A stretch of DNA of 64,000 nt from Sinohyriopsis cumingii (lineage: Eukaryota > Mollusca > Bivalvia > Unionida > Unionidae), in NCBI GenBank assembly GCA_028554795.2, contig JAPYKE020000259.1, positions 62,001 through 126,000 on the forward strand. Direction: 5' to 3'. Below the pieces are notes generated by a model. The model was not told the origin of the DNA. It made no database searches and saw only the letters and a program-made list of their open reading frames with translations. This document shows, in pieces, positions 41,425 to 54,027 of the stretch. A program made the position numbers and the translations under genes. The first letter of the stretch is position 1. Every line of letters begins with the position of its first letter.

Positions 41425-44148
41425 CAGCTAAGCATTCAGCTAATTTCAAAATCCAAATAGATACAAGAAAATACGCGTTCATAATCACTCTGTATTCAGT
41501 CAGTCCTTCGTGTGTGCATTCATTCATTTAAATATCAGTTCTTAAAAATGTTTGAAAATTGGATATGCTAGTGTCCCTGCAATCCCCACACCTCCAACAA
41601 TATGCCAATAATATTTTGCTATCAATAAGAACTTCAATTTACGAGATTTTTCCACGTGTCAAATGCATGCAACTTTAAGCCTGCTATTTGCATTAAGAAG
41701 GGTTAAAAAAAAACAGAAGAAAAAAACCTAATTCGACCCCAAGACGCTTACACTTCGCCAAAATCTACACTAAATGATTTTCACAGATGCAGAAACCTTG
41801 ATATGTATTCCCTGAGCTCAAAGAAATGTCGAGCAATGTTCTATGGATGTTGCAAGTCACAAAATAATGCCGAATACTGGGAGTGGGTGGGGGATATTAG
41901 CTAGCTCATCGATCTGGTACATCCACAACTTCAATATAAGGGATAAGCCAACGAAACACAATGGCACCCATTATACCCGTGTTAAAATTTTCTTTCATCA
42001 ATGGTTTATGAATTCTTAAGATAAAATTTAGAGGAAAAAATATGCAAATAATGGAATTATGTTTTCGTTTGTTTTATTGCGCGCGTTTTCGAATAGGGGG
42101 TGCATCTCTGTATTTATTGGTTACCAAATTTAAAAGAATCACAACAAAATAACCACCGAGTAAATGAAATGTAAGAATAAGGACTGGTCATTGATTGATA
42201 CCTGATTTTACGACACCATTACATTTACGGATGGAAGCAATTTAAGTATGCTTCTGAAATATATTGTACAGCAATGCTCCCAGAAGATTCCGTCAATTTT
42301 TAGAGCTGTAGAAAGTATAAAATTATTACATTCAACGGAATTATTGTCTGTAAGTTAAAGGTTCAAAATAAACATTCTTATATAAACTTAGATAAAAAGC
42401 AAAATGCCAGAAAATTTACAACGTGTGTATTTACTTCTGACAAATGAACTGTACTGTCTGGCATATTTTTTATGATAGTGACATTTGGCAATTCGATCTT
42501 TTAAAATGTAACGATTGTTATTTTGATTGGCTTTTCCAAATGGAAATAATATAATACTCAGTAAATATTTACTTTTTTTATTATAATATACTCGTATGCC
42601 TATATGTAATCATACTTACATACATTTGATCTCTCTCCTTTCTGAGAAAAAGGACATCTCGCATAACCAGTACTAAACGCCACGTTTTGCAGAACCCATT
42701 AATTAACCAAACCATACCTTTCTGAGTGTAATTTATAGAAGAGAGTGAACTACAATAATTATATACCAATAGTCTGCAAAATGGCTCTTAAAGCGTTCAA
42801 TCAATGGCGTTTACGTACAAACATACATAACCAAAAATGAACCGTTAAAAAAAGTTGTATATTTTCTCATGGCTTAAAGTCACATATTTACCATGCCTAG
42901 CAAACAGAAGGCAACGTTTACAAAACTGTAGACATGTCAAGTATTAATGCTTTCTTACAAATCGTCACCCTTAAACAACCCGCTGATTTATAACGCCCCA
43001 ATGTCGTTCTTCGTCTTTCATGGGGGTCATACCCACTGTGCTTTGGTATTCACAAAAGACTAAACACCAATTTATCACTGAGTGTCGAAATGCATTACTA
43101 GAATGTAGTTCCTTTACATGATGCATATATGTGGAAAATTGTGCATTTTCGCGTGAAATTACACCAGGAGAGTCTTGGCCAATTTGATTCAATATTTGAC
43201 AAAAGCGTTGACATGACGTGTTGATATGTTAATGGGGTATCTGACCTTTGGCACTACCGCGCGTTTTAGAATCGGATACATACAGTTTTCGATAATATTG
43301 ATTACATAAGTTGATTTGCCAATTAATCACTTAAATGGATTATTTCAAACCCTATCATCTCAAGCGACAAAAAAAGAAAACATTTTAAGCGAAAATGAAA
43401 TATAATGCGTTCCCCTTAGCTGGTTTAGAATGTATGACAATTGTAATGGTGGTATCCAACTTACGTCTTTTCCGCCCCCTGCGAAGGAAATAGCTTACGA
43501 TCGGATACAATCTTCAGTTATTGGGAAGACAATAGAAGCACTTAGTCTGAAATCTAGTCACACATTACTACCATTAGAAACCGCTACCCGTATCTTCGAA
43601 CAGTAAATCGTTAGCTCTAATGGCCCATACGTTCTTAACATAAGCTTTGTGAAAAACACACGGGCAAAGGTCGCGTATCTTTCCGTTATCTTGTCAATCA
43701 ACGTTAATCAGAGACGTTTTTGAGGTGTATAGGGCAGGAGCGGTTAATGAGCTATCAAATGAAACGAACACTATTCTCAATGAACTAGTAATACCATTCT
43801 AATTGCTTAATGAGGAAATCATTAGGCCACAAAAGAAATGGACATAGGCGATGGCATTTGTGTGAAATCCATTTAAGTTGTTTATGTAAAGTCTATGTTA
43901 TCTTACATTTATTGTAAAAAAGTGGATGGTACACATGCCTGACCAGAATTTAAAATAAAATATCAAATGATAATATTAGTAATTGTTCATATATGATCTT
44001 ACGAAATGGTCCAGTAAATAATTGATTTGTAACGCAATCAAATTTCCTACAAATATCCTAGGTCCTGTGCTAATTAACCTAAGATATTTCCAAGTTGTTG
44101 GAAGTTATTACTATAACCCTCTTTTATAAAAGTATGGTTGAGAACAAG

Positions 44149-44310
44149 TATGTATGTATGTATGTCTGTATGTCTGTATGTATTGTATGTCTGTATGTAT
44201 GTATGTATGTATGTATATCTGTATGTATGTATGTATGCATCTGTGTATGTATGTATGTATGTATGTATGTATGTATGTATGTATGTATGTATGTTGTGTG
44301 TGTGTGTGTT
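44149..44310. repeat. (TATG)n microsatellite with (TG)n end
   Basis: About 36 tetranucleotide units with TCTG and TGCA variants, then (GT)n. Confidence 0.97.
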
Positions 44311-44754
44311 GTAATTCTAACCAAAAACATGTAACATACACACATGTTCCATTGCGTACCGCCAGCACCCAATGATGCAATTTTACTTCTCAATATTTCA
44401 TTTGCTTAATATCTATGTAGACAAATATATTTACGTTTGTATTTTGTATTACATGATTAAGGTAAAGTAATATTGTATGCTTAACAAAAAACACTTCCTT
44501 GTACAACGCAAAAATGTCTGCATAAATATGCCAAAGTTTCTATTTGTTTCATATTTATCTATCTATCCTCCCTTTTGATTTTTTTTTCCTATAATGCATT
44601 CCTTAACCAGTTTGTTGTTGTTTTTTTCAATTATTTCAAAACGAAAACTTCAAAAATTTTATCCGAAGACAGGATACATTGATATTTTTTTGTATACCTA
44701 CCATGCATCAGTCAACAATGTCAGCACCACGTCATTTTGATACATGGTATTACA

Positions 44755-45012
44755 ATTACGGTAGAGATTATTACATTTTGCAGTAATGTATTTCATTTGC
44801 GAATTAGAATATTACCTTTTGCAGTGATGTGTTACATTTACGAATTAGGTTGTTATGTTTGCAGTAAAATTACATTTGTGAGTGAGACTTGCATTTGTAG
44901 TCATGCATTACATCTGCTAGCGTGGTTATTTCATTTGCAGCCATGTATAACATTGTAAATGAGGTTATTACATTTTAGTAACCAAACACATATGCGAGTG
45001 AGGTCACTACAT
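44755..45012. repeat. Degenerate tandem repeat of about 45 bp
   Basis: Roughly six diverged units of the form GTTATTACATTTGCAGTAAT then GTATTACATTTGCGA. It ends just before the splice-acceptor-like sequence of the open frame at 45045. Confidence 0.7.
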
Positions 45013-45044
45013 AGGAAATTTTATTACTTTTTTTGTTTCTACAG

Positions 45045-45566
45045 TTACAAAAATTATTATCACCAAGAGGCTTTTGCATATTGGGGATGGGGTGTATTAT
45101 AAAAGCTGTCTTTATAGTCATTAAAACTACATTCTCCCTCTTAGTACTCTGTGCTGTATATAATCATGTATGGCAGATGGTGCCATTAATATGGGATGTG
45201 ATGGTGCATCGGACCCCGCATTCTATAGACTGTCACAATACAGCATATAGAACCCGACATTATCGAGAAAACATTGTTTTTTCATCCTGTGATCTTTCTA
45301 AAAACAAGATTTATGCCTTTAATCTATCTTTGTTCCAGGAAGATAATGTGTTACCGAGACAAGATGAACTTAGAACAGACATGTCTGTGTGTTTTGCGCA
45401 TGAACTAATTCTGATGTATGCGGGCAATAGGAAAAGATTAGTCAAACGTTGGCACTGTTCAAGAGCAACAGGCATCAAAAAGCTAAATGGTGATGCTGTC
45501 GGATACCAGGAATCTGAATATTGTATAACAAAGACATTAATTTCCACTCGCTACTTCATGTCGTGA
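45045..45566 (+). CDS. Unrecognised open frame behind a strong acceptor
   Basis: A stretch of T and C with TTTCTACAG ends at 45044, followed by an open frame to TGA at 45564-45566 (about 174 codons). The first in-frame Met is that of MGCIIKAVF. The product would have a hydrophobic segment near its start (IIKAVFIVIKTTFSLLVLC) and a mixed-charge remainder with several Cys. I recognise no family. It is antisense to Wnt5 within its large intron. It could be a terminal exon of an unknown plus-strand transcript, a decayed mobile-element fragment, or chance. Confidence 0.15.
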   Translation, partial: LQKLLSPRGFCILGMGCIIKAVFIVIKTTFSLLVLCAVYNHVWQMVPLIWDVMVHRTPHSIDCHNTAYRTRHYRENIVFSSCDLSKNKIYAFNLSLFQEDNVLPRQDELRTDMSVCFAHELILMYAGNRKRLVKRWHCSRATGIKKLNGDAVGYQESEYCITKTLISTRYFMS

Positions 45567-47045
45567 ATTGTTCATGTCGGCAAATTCCGTTAAGGTCGTC
45601 CATGCCAGTGATACGTCTGCATTAATTAGCGTTAAGCTTCTTGAAATGTCTCAAGAGTTTTATCCCTGGAATCGAGTGTTCTTAACCGGTTTATAGCAGA
45701 ATTAAACGGTCCAAAAGACGCCGGCCTGTCCAGATTCCACTGAAGAAAGTTGATAGAACTTCAAAACTATTAGCTCCTAAACACTGTAGGAGCAAAGGAT
45801 TGAAATTTGGTACTAGTTCATGTTAAATAATCTTATGTTTTCAACGTGTAATAACTAATACCCTCTCGATAAAAAGATGACATTTTATTCCGAGATACAA
45901 ACTAGACTACTTGTGAAAATTAAGTTGTAACGGGTAAGACGTGCATAAACAATTACAGAGGTGGTAAACACGATATATTTGCAGGAAAATGGCAAGAAAG
46001 AAACATATTAGAAAAATTTTAATAATATTTATACACTCATTGCTTATACTGAGGTAATGTACCATTCACGATTTGTATTACAAATGAGTAAACTTACTGC
46101 GTTTTCCAAGACACAGTTGAGTACTTATTTATTTACATATTTACATATTCGAATTGAATTTGCCGAAAAAGTATTACACTGGAAACAAATATACACGTAA
46201 AATTACATAAATCTGGATATATGTCTTTCAGTTTTGCTATACTTTTGTTTAGTTCACGCCAATTTAATTTTGGCAAAATATGGACTCATTTCATCTTCAC
46301 GCAGGACAAAAGATAGATACGATGAAGAAAAACGTTCTTTCTTTTTTTCAAAGTTACTTATACGTTAATATCATGGACTGTTGAAAAGGTCCGAGTTAGG
46401 ACTAAAATTACAGTCCCAGTTTTGAGTAAACCGACTGTATCCACCTACGTTTGGTAAAATAGTGGCTGAGAATACAGTTCAATTAATCTCCAATACCGAA
46501 CATGTTTAGTTCGTAATGGAGATTCACGAATATTCTAATTTGTGAAAGGCATGAAAATGGAACCGATGATTTGAACTATTCCTTGTTGAATTTAGAATTA
46601 CAGTAATCGAATGAATGAGGGTGCCAGTTGTACCCATAATCACATCGGATAGAATGGTGCCACTTTTGGGGGATCTGTCTGATAACCTGGTGCGAATTTT
46701 TAAAAAGAATTAAAATTTCGTTACGTCACCTAAAAATAAATGTTAGTTTTCTTAGGCGTATGATATGATGAATAATATTTTTCAGAAAATCTATCGGTCT
46801 TTCCACCATTGCAACATTACACATAAGAACAAAACGATCTTAACATGTTTGTTAGAACGGTAGAATGTTTTCTCTTCTACGCTAACAATTCAATAGTTCT
46901 TGGTACAACAAAACATCTGTCTCAAACAACTCAATCGTGCTCGTAGTTTTATCAATTGAATTTTCTTATACTGTTTATTTTCTTACATTTGAATGCTATA
47001 TCTTTCAAATCTCTGAAACAATTGTACGTTTTTACTGTCACTACA

Positions 47046-47285
47046 GGCTGGGGCCCTGGATGTCCGAGTGGTCTAAGGTGCTTTCCTTGTAGAGATCACT
47101 CAAATCTCACCTCTGCCCGCGTGAGTTCGAGTCTCAGCTCAACCAACGTGGGTATATGAGAAAGCTTGCCAGTAGCTTCCCGTGGATCAGTGGCTCCTCC
47201 CGGATTCCTTTTACACCAAACATGCTGGCTGCCATGTATAGAGACTATCGTGTGCTGAAAAATGGCGGTACCCCCACACGTCTCT
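47046..47285 (+). mobile_element. Second SINE family, class II (Leu/Ser-like) tRNA head
   Basis: GGATGTCCGAGTGGTCTAAG resembles the A-box of class II tRNAs (Leu/Ser). A longer inter-box segment follows, then GAGTTCGAGTCTCAGCTC as B-box. The body GGGTATATGAGAAAGCTTGC and CAGTAGCTTCCCGTGG follows. It is unrelated to family A by eye but shares its core with the element at 51218-51411. No clean tRNA 3' end or terminator is seen, so it is not a functional tRNA gene. Confidence 0.7.
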
Positions 47286-48388
47286 TTGTCTTTAAATTTG
47301 TTTCCGATAATCAGGATTTTAAAAAGCATTAGTTCTTTGTTACTATTTCAGTGACATTACACTTTGCTGACCTTTTTGTAAATGAAAGAAAACTCTGATT
47401 ATAGCATTTACATCAGTCAGATTGTGTAATAACGTGGATTATTATCGGATAAAAAGAACCAGATCGAAACAGCACCTGCTATTCCGAGTGTTTCTAGCAT
47501 ACCAGAATGTTGTAGGCAGAGACGTTTTATTGACAGAAGTTAAAATTGATTGCATACGAGAGCGTATTGGATTGCCTCGACATTTATCATGATGATTTAG
47601 ACAAAAGCGTTCGATGAAAGAGTGTGATTTACTACTCCAGTTAACTATGATTTTGCGCATGCTCAATGTCCGAGCGAGAAAATACTCAATGTTTTCCCCA
47701 ATCCAAACCGTATATATTGCGACCCCCAAATTCATGTTCCTTATCACAAGGGAAGATCATTTACAAGTACTTACAACTGTTCAACACGATAGTCAGAGAA
47801 AAAGCTCAGTATTTTATTGACATTTGGAGATAAAGGATAATGTAGTTGCTCTTTGGCGTTTCGTCCGACTCATAAAGGGCAGTTATAACGGCATTATCAG
47901 CAGATATAATACGAGTTTGCAGATTTAAGTGTTGATTTTTCATCTCACTGCTAGCTTAATGACGATCGGGTTATTATATCTTTCTGAAACTGGTTTTACG
48001 TGTTCAATTTAAGATCAACCATTTAAGAATTGTATGTGTGATCAGATTTACCTCGGGTTTACTAGAGCAAAATAAATAGCATGTTCTTTACAAACGCTCT
48101 TGCAGCTTTACCGCTTTGAAGTGGAAATTCATTGACTTCTTTCGACCTCTAGCAACCGGTCAGAAAAACATTTCTCACAAGGAAAGCCACTCAGGTAATA
48201 CAAGTTTGGAAAACAAATTTAACTGGGCTTAACATGGTAACTATAAATCAAATCTATTTGGAAAAGTTTTCATTAGTGTTTTATTCGTAAATTATAGCCT
48301 ACTCTACTATTTATTCTCAATTTCGACTGACATGGCTATGCCAAGAAATAATAATTAATGAATGAGAGATCATGGTGAATGTATGTAT

Positions 48389-48512
48389 CAGTAGCGAACT
48401 AACTGGGGGTGGGGGCGGAGCGTACGGGGCGGTTGTCTTGGGCGCCAGAGGTCACGGGGCGCCAAGCTCCATTGGGCCATCATCGTTGCCATTTACCCTT
48501 TATACGCCACTG
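48389..48512. mobile_element. Short hAT-like MITE
   Basis: The 124-bp element begins CAGTAGCGAAC and ends TATACGCCACTG, an imperfect terminal inverted pair resembling the CAGTGGCG termini of many hAT elements. The interior is unusually GC-rich (GGGGGCGGAGCG, GGGCGCC repeated). Flanking octamers GTATGTAT (48381-48388) and GTGTGTAT (48513-48520) match at 7 of 8 positions, as an 8-bp hAT target-site duplication would. They lie in TATG-rich sequence, which weakens the point. Confidence 0.55.
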
Positions 48513-50004
48513 GTGTGTATGTATGTATGTATGTAGGTAGGTAGGTAGGTATGTCGACAGATAAGAAAGTACATATAAAAGTATACAGTTTATCTTTATA
48601 CAAAGACTGTTAGGAGGAAACACATTTCAAGATATAAGGAGTTTATCTGATTTTGTAAATACTCATTTGACATAAATACCAACAAACAGTTTGCTAAAAC
48701 GTGCGTATTCATGACAATACCGTCCTACATACATTTAATTTGGCCCAAAGGTAAACTTACTGTAACAACCTTGATATATCGGAATTTATGAGGTTTCTGG
48801 CATAATGAAGGGTTTTCACGAGCAAAAAAAAAAATACGATTTTCAAAGCTCTTGGCGTAGCCATCAAATTGTGCATAACGTTACAGATGGTAAAAACGTT
48901 TATTTTGCAGCGAGGCAACACTTCCCAATCTTGCCTAGCTATAGATACGTCCTGCACCCGTTTGCCCGCTCTCAGTTACGCATGGTTTGGGAGCTTCGTC
49001 AGGAAAAATCTATTTCAAGCGGGGTCGTCTTCCAGGCAAAATAATTGCTGGAATTTCATCACCAGTTTTATCATCATAACTGAGATATTAATGTAGATTA
49101 TAAGTCGATGGATGGGTTTGATGTGAAAAACTTAAGCAATTAGCGTGTCGTATTTGTAACACAGACTACATATGTGTGGTATTCCATTGCAGACTTTTCT
49201 GAAAACCAATTCTAATTAGGTGGAGCATTTCATCAACCAAATTTCATGGAACGTTTGATGTGGACAGAAAAGTCTTGGACCCCATGTTGCGCTTTATGCG
49301 TTTTGGCTGTGAATTCAACGGCAAATGGATTTCGCTAATAAGTATATTAAGTAATCATGGTAAAACATCGGTTTTAAATTACGCAATTTTAAAAAATCCT
49401 GTATCGTTCGGGTGAAAATTTAGTTTTAATTAAAAAAGATAACTTATTAAAACAAAATTAAATTCAAAGTCACGAAGATTCATGGCTTTGGACATCTCTC
49501 GAATTAGGACCGAACATCACGATTACAAGTGTCACTTTTTGTTGAAATATACTTTTGTTCTAAAAAATCAGTAATTCTATCCGTAACATTTCCAGAGACT
49601 AAAAACAATGCATGAGGAACGAACAACTGGAATTATTTTTTAATTTTCATCATCGGGTTTGTTACTATTTATAGAACTTTGCGACAAGATAACTTTCTAT
49701 ACAATGTTTTAGACAAACCGTGTTCTCTCGTACTATATCTTGTTCTTAAAGAATGCGACGAATTTGTTTAAAATTTAATTACGATATTCGCCTCATTTAA
49801 CAAAACATCATCTATGTCGTACAATAACAAAAAACTGCATTTTACGCGTGTATAGCAAGTTCAGGCGCCATTCAAAATATATATAATTGAATCTTTTTTA
49901 AATTCCTCACTCTAACGTTTAGACAAAAGAAATACGCTGAAACAGATGTAGATCAAACCTGTCAGAGGCAGACAGACAGGCATAAAGAAAAAAATATTAC
50001 TTAC

Positions 50005-50297
50005 CCGTCTGCCTGCTTCGTTGTTATGTAAATTCATCATCATTCTTGACAATTCCGCCGAATGCCTTGGGTGATTCTTTTCCCTTTCACGCACATCTAC
50101 AAAAGCCCTGGCGAATCTGTACCCGTATTCAATATTGTCCCCGCACCCGCCCCAAATCCAGTCCCTGTCCAAATCTTTGGGGCGGAGCGCCCGGCTGCAC
50201 CCGCAGCTCGCGAGCTCGCCTTCCCTGCACGAGCGGCTGATTGCATGCACAACTCCAGCCGCGGATATAGCATGTGTAAAACTTGCCTCTCGGCTAG
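50005..50297 (-). CDS. Wnt5: Wnt5, second visible internal exon
   Basis: Continues the Wnt5 N-terminal domain. After the split Ala codon the minus strand reads [19 protein letters not shown], then [33 protein letters not shown] and [11 protein letters not shown]. These are family-defining segments: the SAAGV helix, the CREGEL-C-GC block, the WGGCGDN loop and the NNEAGR segment. It supplies four conserved cysteines. The acceptor at 50300-50298 is CAG behind a T-rich tract. The exon begins with two bases that complete the codon left open by the previous exon, giving Ala where vertebrate Wnt5a has Gly. The donor after 50005 is GTAAGT, a perfect consensus, in phase 0. Length is 293 nt. An apparent upstream Met near 50322 is intronic read-through, not a start. 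Confidence 0.96.
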
Positions 50298-50469
50298 CTG
50301 AAAAAGACAAGAATATTTTCATTGCTATTTACCCAATATTATGACATAATTCTGCATTTATGTGCCAATAAGTGTATGTCTGCCGGTAATTTGTCCTCCA
50401 TCGTTCATCATCAAGTAGGTGTTATTAATAAATCAATTTGTGATCATCGTCTTTGTTGTTTTCCTCATC

Positions 50470-50476
50470 ATCACCT

Positions 50477-50508
<32 letters not shown>
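50470..50508. repeat. CAC/CAT trinucleotide tract
   Basis: About 12 units in the intron next to the second visible Wnt5 exon. Confidence 0.9.
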
Positions 50509-50509
<1 letters not shown>

Positions 50510-51217
50510 ACGTCATCAGGACAACAAAAATAATATATCTCGCATCAAAATCATTTTGACATCTCACCCGCTCATCTCATGCCTTCGTTTGAGCGATTTT
50601 TTTCTATTCCGTTTTACCGATATTTATCCCCCTCCCCTTTGGCGCCAGTGTTCTCATTTGAAACAATCTGTTGTTGATCTAAAGAAATCAGGTTGAAAGC
50701 TTGACTTGCTCTGCTTTGTTACATAAAGTTAAAAAGTTCGTCCTTGCTGAATTTTAAAATACTATATGGAAAAGAGACAATGTTATTACTCAATAAAGAC
50801 AATGTGGTTTTCTATTTCAGCCATATGTGTTCTCCGATATCATTGACTGCAGTCCTCGCATTAACAATATGAGTTGTTTTTCCTAACACGGAAACATGCA
50901 TTTAGAGTTCTGTTGTTTTGTTGTTTAGGAAGAATTCTGTTGCAGTCTTAAATTAACCGCATATGTTTTGGAAAATCTGTGCTCCTTTATTATCTACACA
51001 ACATTTCTTAATTAACGCAAAGGTCTTTTGGTAAACAATCAAAGTGCAGGTTGTTAAACTCCATATAGTGGTAAAGTCCTTCAAACCTGTGTAATAGCTG
51101 CTCTTGCAATGCCTTACTCTGATTTTGGAACGGTAGGTAATTGTTCTGTTCGAATGAGTATATGTATGTATGTGTGTAAAAGTGCGAGCGCATGTATACG
51201 TACGTTGTGAAAAGAGA

Positions 51218-51411
51218 TGTTGTTGTTGTTTTGGGGTTTAACGTCATTTCTCAGCGTAAAATAGACTATATACATGGTGAAGAACCCTGAAAAACCCGCA
51301 AGAAACTACTTGCAGCTTTCTCGCATACCCTTCTTGGCCGAACAGTATACTCAAACCCACGCGACAGAGACAGTGATCGGTAAAGGCGAATGCTTTAAGA
51401 CCCCTCAGCAA
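51218..51411 (-). mobile_element. Truncated SINE related to the 47046 element
   Basis: On the minus strand: GGGTCTTAAAGCATTCGCC (partial A-box region), GTGGGTTTGAGTATACTG (B-box-like), GGGTATGCGAGAAAGCTGC and AAGTAGTTTCTTGCGGG. It ends ACGTTAAACCCCAAAACAAC with an (ACA)n tail at 51218-51232. The GGGTATRYGAGAAAGCT core is shared with 47046-47285. Its 5' end is missing exactly where the TIR element at 51414 begins. Confidence 0.65.
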
Positions 51412-51413
51412 TC

Positions 51414-52126
51414 CGGTGTAGCAGGCCAAATTAACCCCTGCCCAGATTAAACCCGGGTATAGTTTGGCCTAGGCCAGAGTATTCTCCAGGGGATAAAGTG
51501 TCCTAGGCTAAACAATGCCCGGGGGTGTAAAATAGCCTGGGCCAGACCATACCCCTTCAGGTCAGAATATGCCCCACTTGTATATTAAATTAATATTTAC
51601 TTATCGTTCTGGTCTTTACTTGTAACAGGAAAACATGAACAACAATCATCACCGCCTTTTCTGAGTTTACTGAGGTATGTTTTAGCTTCAGCTTAAAGAA
51701 ATAAGAATACCATTGTGATTTGAAAACTAGAACATATTGATGGGAGTGTTGGAAATATAATAGTTAATCAATACAATTGGACTGGAAGAATGTGAGGTAT
51801 ATATTGTATCATGATTCTTGATTTCTTCTTCAAGTTTTCCACAAAAAGCTCAAATTGTTGTGCATTGACACTACCACGATAGTGTACCACATGATTAACA
51901 CTGTCTCTGGACATGAAGAGTTAAGTAATTCTTGTGTATATCGCTCAACACTATTAATATCATGGGGGTATGATTTGGCGTGAGGGGTATGAATTGGCCT
52001 AGGCCATAATATACCCCAGGGGTATAAATTGGCCTAGGCCATAATATACCCGAGTATAATCTAGCCTAGGCCGCTTTAACCCCAGGTATACTCCGGACTG
52101 GGGGTATACTATTGCCTGTTACACCG
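51414..52126. mobile_element. Non-autonomous TIR element with GGCCTAGGCC repeats
   Basis: The ends are inverted: CGGTGTAGCAGGCCAAATTA at the left, and the right end on the opposite strand starts CGGTGTAACAGGCAATAGTA. Both subterminal zones (51440-51570, 51960-52100) consist of repeats of about 35 bp centred on the palindrome TTGGCCTAGGCC next to GGGTATA or TATACCCC. The central 380 bp looks unique and has no open frame of note. A target-site duplication is not clear. Superfamily is unknown. Confidence 0.65.
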
Positions 52127-52145
52127 TGTCACGTTGAAAAAAGAG

Positions 52146-52203
52146 CGCGCACTCGCACGCGCGCGCGCGTGCGTGTGTGTGAGTGTGTGTGTGTGTGTGT
52201 GTG
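52146..52203. repeat. (CG/CA/GT) alternating tract
   Basis: GCGCGCACTCGCACGCGCGC then GTGCGTGTGTGTGAGTG and (GT)n: nearly strict alternation of purine and pyrimidine. Confidence 0.9.
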
Positions 52204-53124
52204 AATTAAACCCAGAGGTAACACTGTACAAGTACCGAATTGATACACTGTATTCCATGGGTTATCTTTACAACGGGCCAATGACTTGGTCCATTTTTAA
52301 ATGCTAGCAAACTGAGTAAGTACGAAGCTTCTTGGGTATCTCCTTTACATGACAGTGAAACTGTTCTTGAGATTGTGAACGTGGATAAGTATTACAAAAA
52401 TCTCAAATTCCTGAGATAGCAGTTGTAATGCTGCCTCATCCACAACAAACGTTTGCTACAAAGAAAAACAAATTGAAGCTAAAAATTACAAGTTAGTGTT
52501 GGTATATCCCAAATATCAGAAAACAAAATACAGAAGAATATCGTTGGCTCAAACACCCTGAATCTTTCTAACTTGTTTTAAGACAATACAGACAGTATTG
52601 TTTCAAATTTCTGACATCAATTCCATGAGGATAAGTTCAGTATCAGATTAACAAGGTAATTACATTATTTTGTGTAGCTATTTCATTCATCAATGTATTT
52701 TTGTGTAATAATTTCGTATTTTTTTAGCATTGCTCCTTCTGACTGAATACTAATATTGAAAAACATACATATTGCATCTAATCGAATGTGTTAAGTTAGA
52801 AGAAACCAAGCAAAGTGCGGTCAATGAATCGAAGAAACCAAAAAACAACAAAATAAATAAATAAGGCTTATAATATATTTGCGAGTTAGAATTGGAATCA
52901 AGAGGGTTCGTTTCTTCATTTCCTTTTCTGCATTGCAAGGTTCTAATGGTGTGGATGATTAACAGTGGATCCTTTTTTGATAATATTTGCTTTTGTAAAC
53001 ATATTGATGATGCAAACCTACCCATGCTTTCATATTTTAGCATTTGCTGATTTTTTCCACAAGTAAAAGAATTAGAAATAAAACTCATATAGACTAGATA
53101 AAGGTTTTGTACTTTTCGGAGGCC

Positions 53125-53190
53125 AACATCTATCCCTTATCATCGGAGGCTAACATCTATCGCTTATCATCGGAGGCTAACTCTCTATCG
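53125..53190. repeat. 27-bp direct repeat, about 2.5 copies
   Basis: Units of AACATCTATCGCTTATCATC plus GGAGGCT. Confidence 0.85.
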
Positions 53191-53900
53191 ATTTCGACAC
53201 AGGAACTTATCTTTAAGTGTCAATCCGCCACCGGTTGAAAGCCAGCGCTTCTTTCAGACAGTTGTTCTTAACGCCGGGCCGTATTATGTTGACTGGGTCC
53301 TCTAGATACTTAGAATGGATTCTAGTACTACCCGTACATTAGCTGACTAAAACTATCCCCATCTTTAATCAAAACTCACAATGAGATTAGAGACAGGTCT
53401 GGTTCTACGAGATGAGCAAATTCACTTGTCAAAGTACGAGAATGTTCTATCAGTAAAGAATAAACATGGCAAATGTATTGTTATTGGAAATCGAAAATAG
53501 AGTTACTGTCCATGAAATCAATGCATATTCTTAACACTTATTTAGTCGATTTGTTAACTACCTCTCGGCGGAGAAGCTATAGATTTACTCCGTCTAAATT
53601 TCACACCATATACCGAGGAAAAGAGGGTACTGTTTTGCGCCAGAATGATCTAGGATTTTAGTCGACTCTTGACGAATGAATTCTGTCCGTTAGCTATCAT
53701 AAAATATATGTGGTGCCAAGATTAATTCCATTCCTGTCAACGAAGTCCACCAGTAAAAAGGAAAGAAAACATATGGATTTATTCACTTCAAAGTATTTAT
53801 CACATTTATTAGTAGTAATGCATACTATGTTGAAATCTTTGCGAACCAATTGTGTAACGTTACCTTAAGTAGTGAATATATATATTGCAACATCCATATC

Positions 53901-54027
<127 letters not shown>

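Noticed and set aside
44095..44393. Open frames with Tyr/Val/Cys/Met or Thr/His/Ile repeats
   Set aside because: Translations of the (TATG)n microsatellite on both strands.
47046..47130. Possible tRNA-Leu or tRNA-Ser gene
   Set aside because: The acceptor stem does not close, no terminator follows and the sequence continues into a SINE body.
50298..50322. Methionine upstream of the second visible Wnt5 exon as a start codon
   Set aside because: The residues between it and SREASF are intron and polypyrimidine tract; the CAG acceptor at 50300-50298 and phase agreement with the 58778 donor are decisive.
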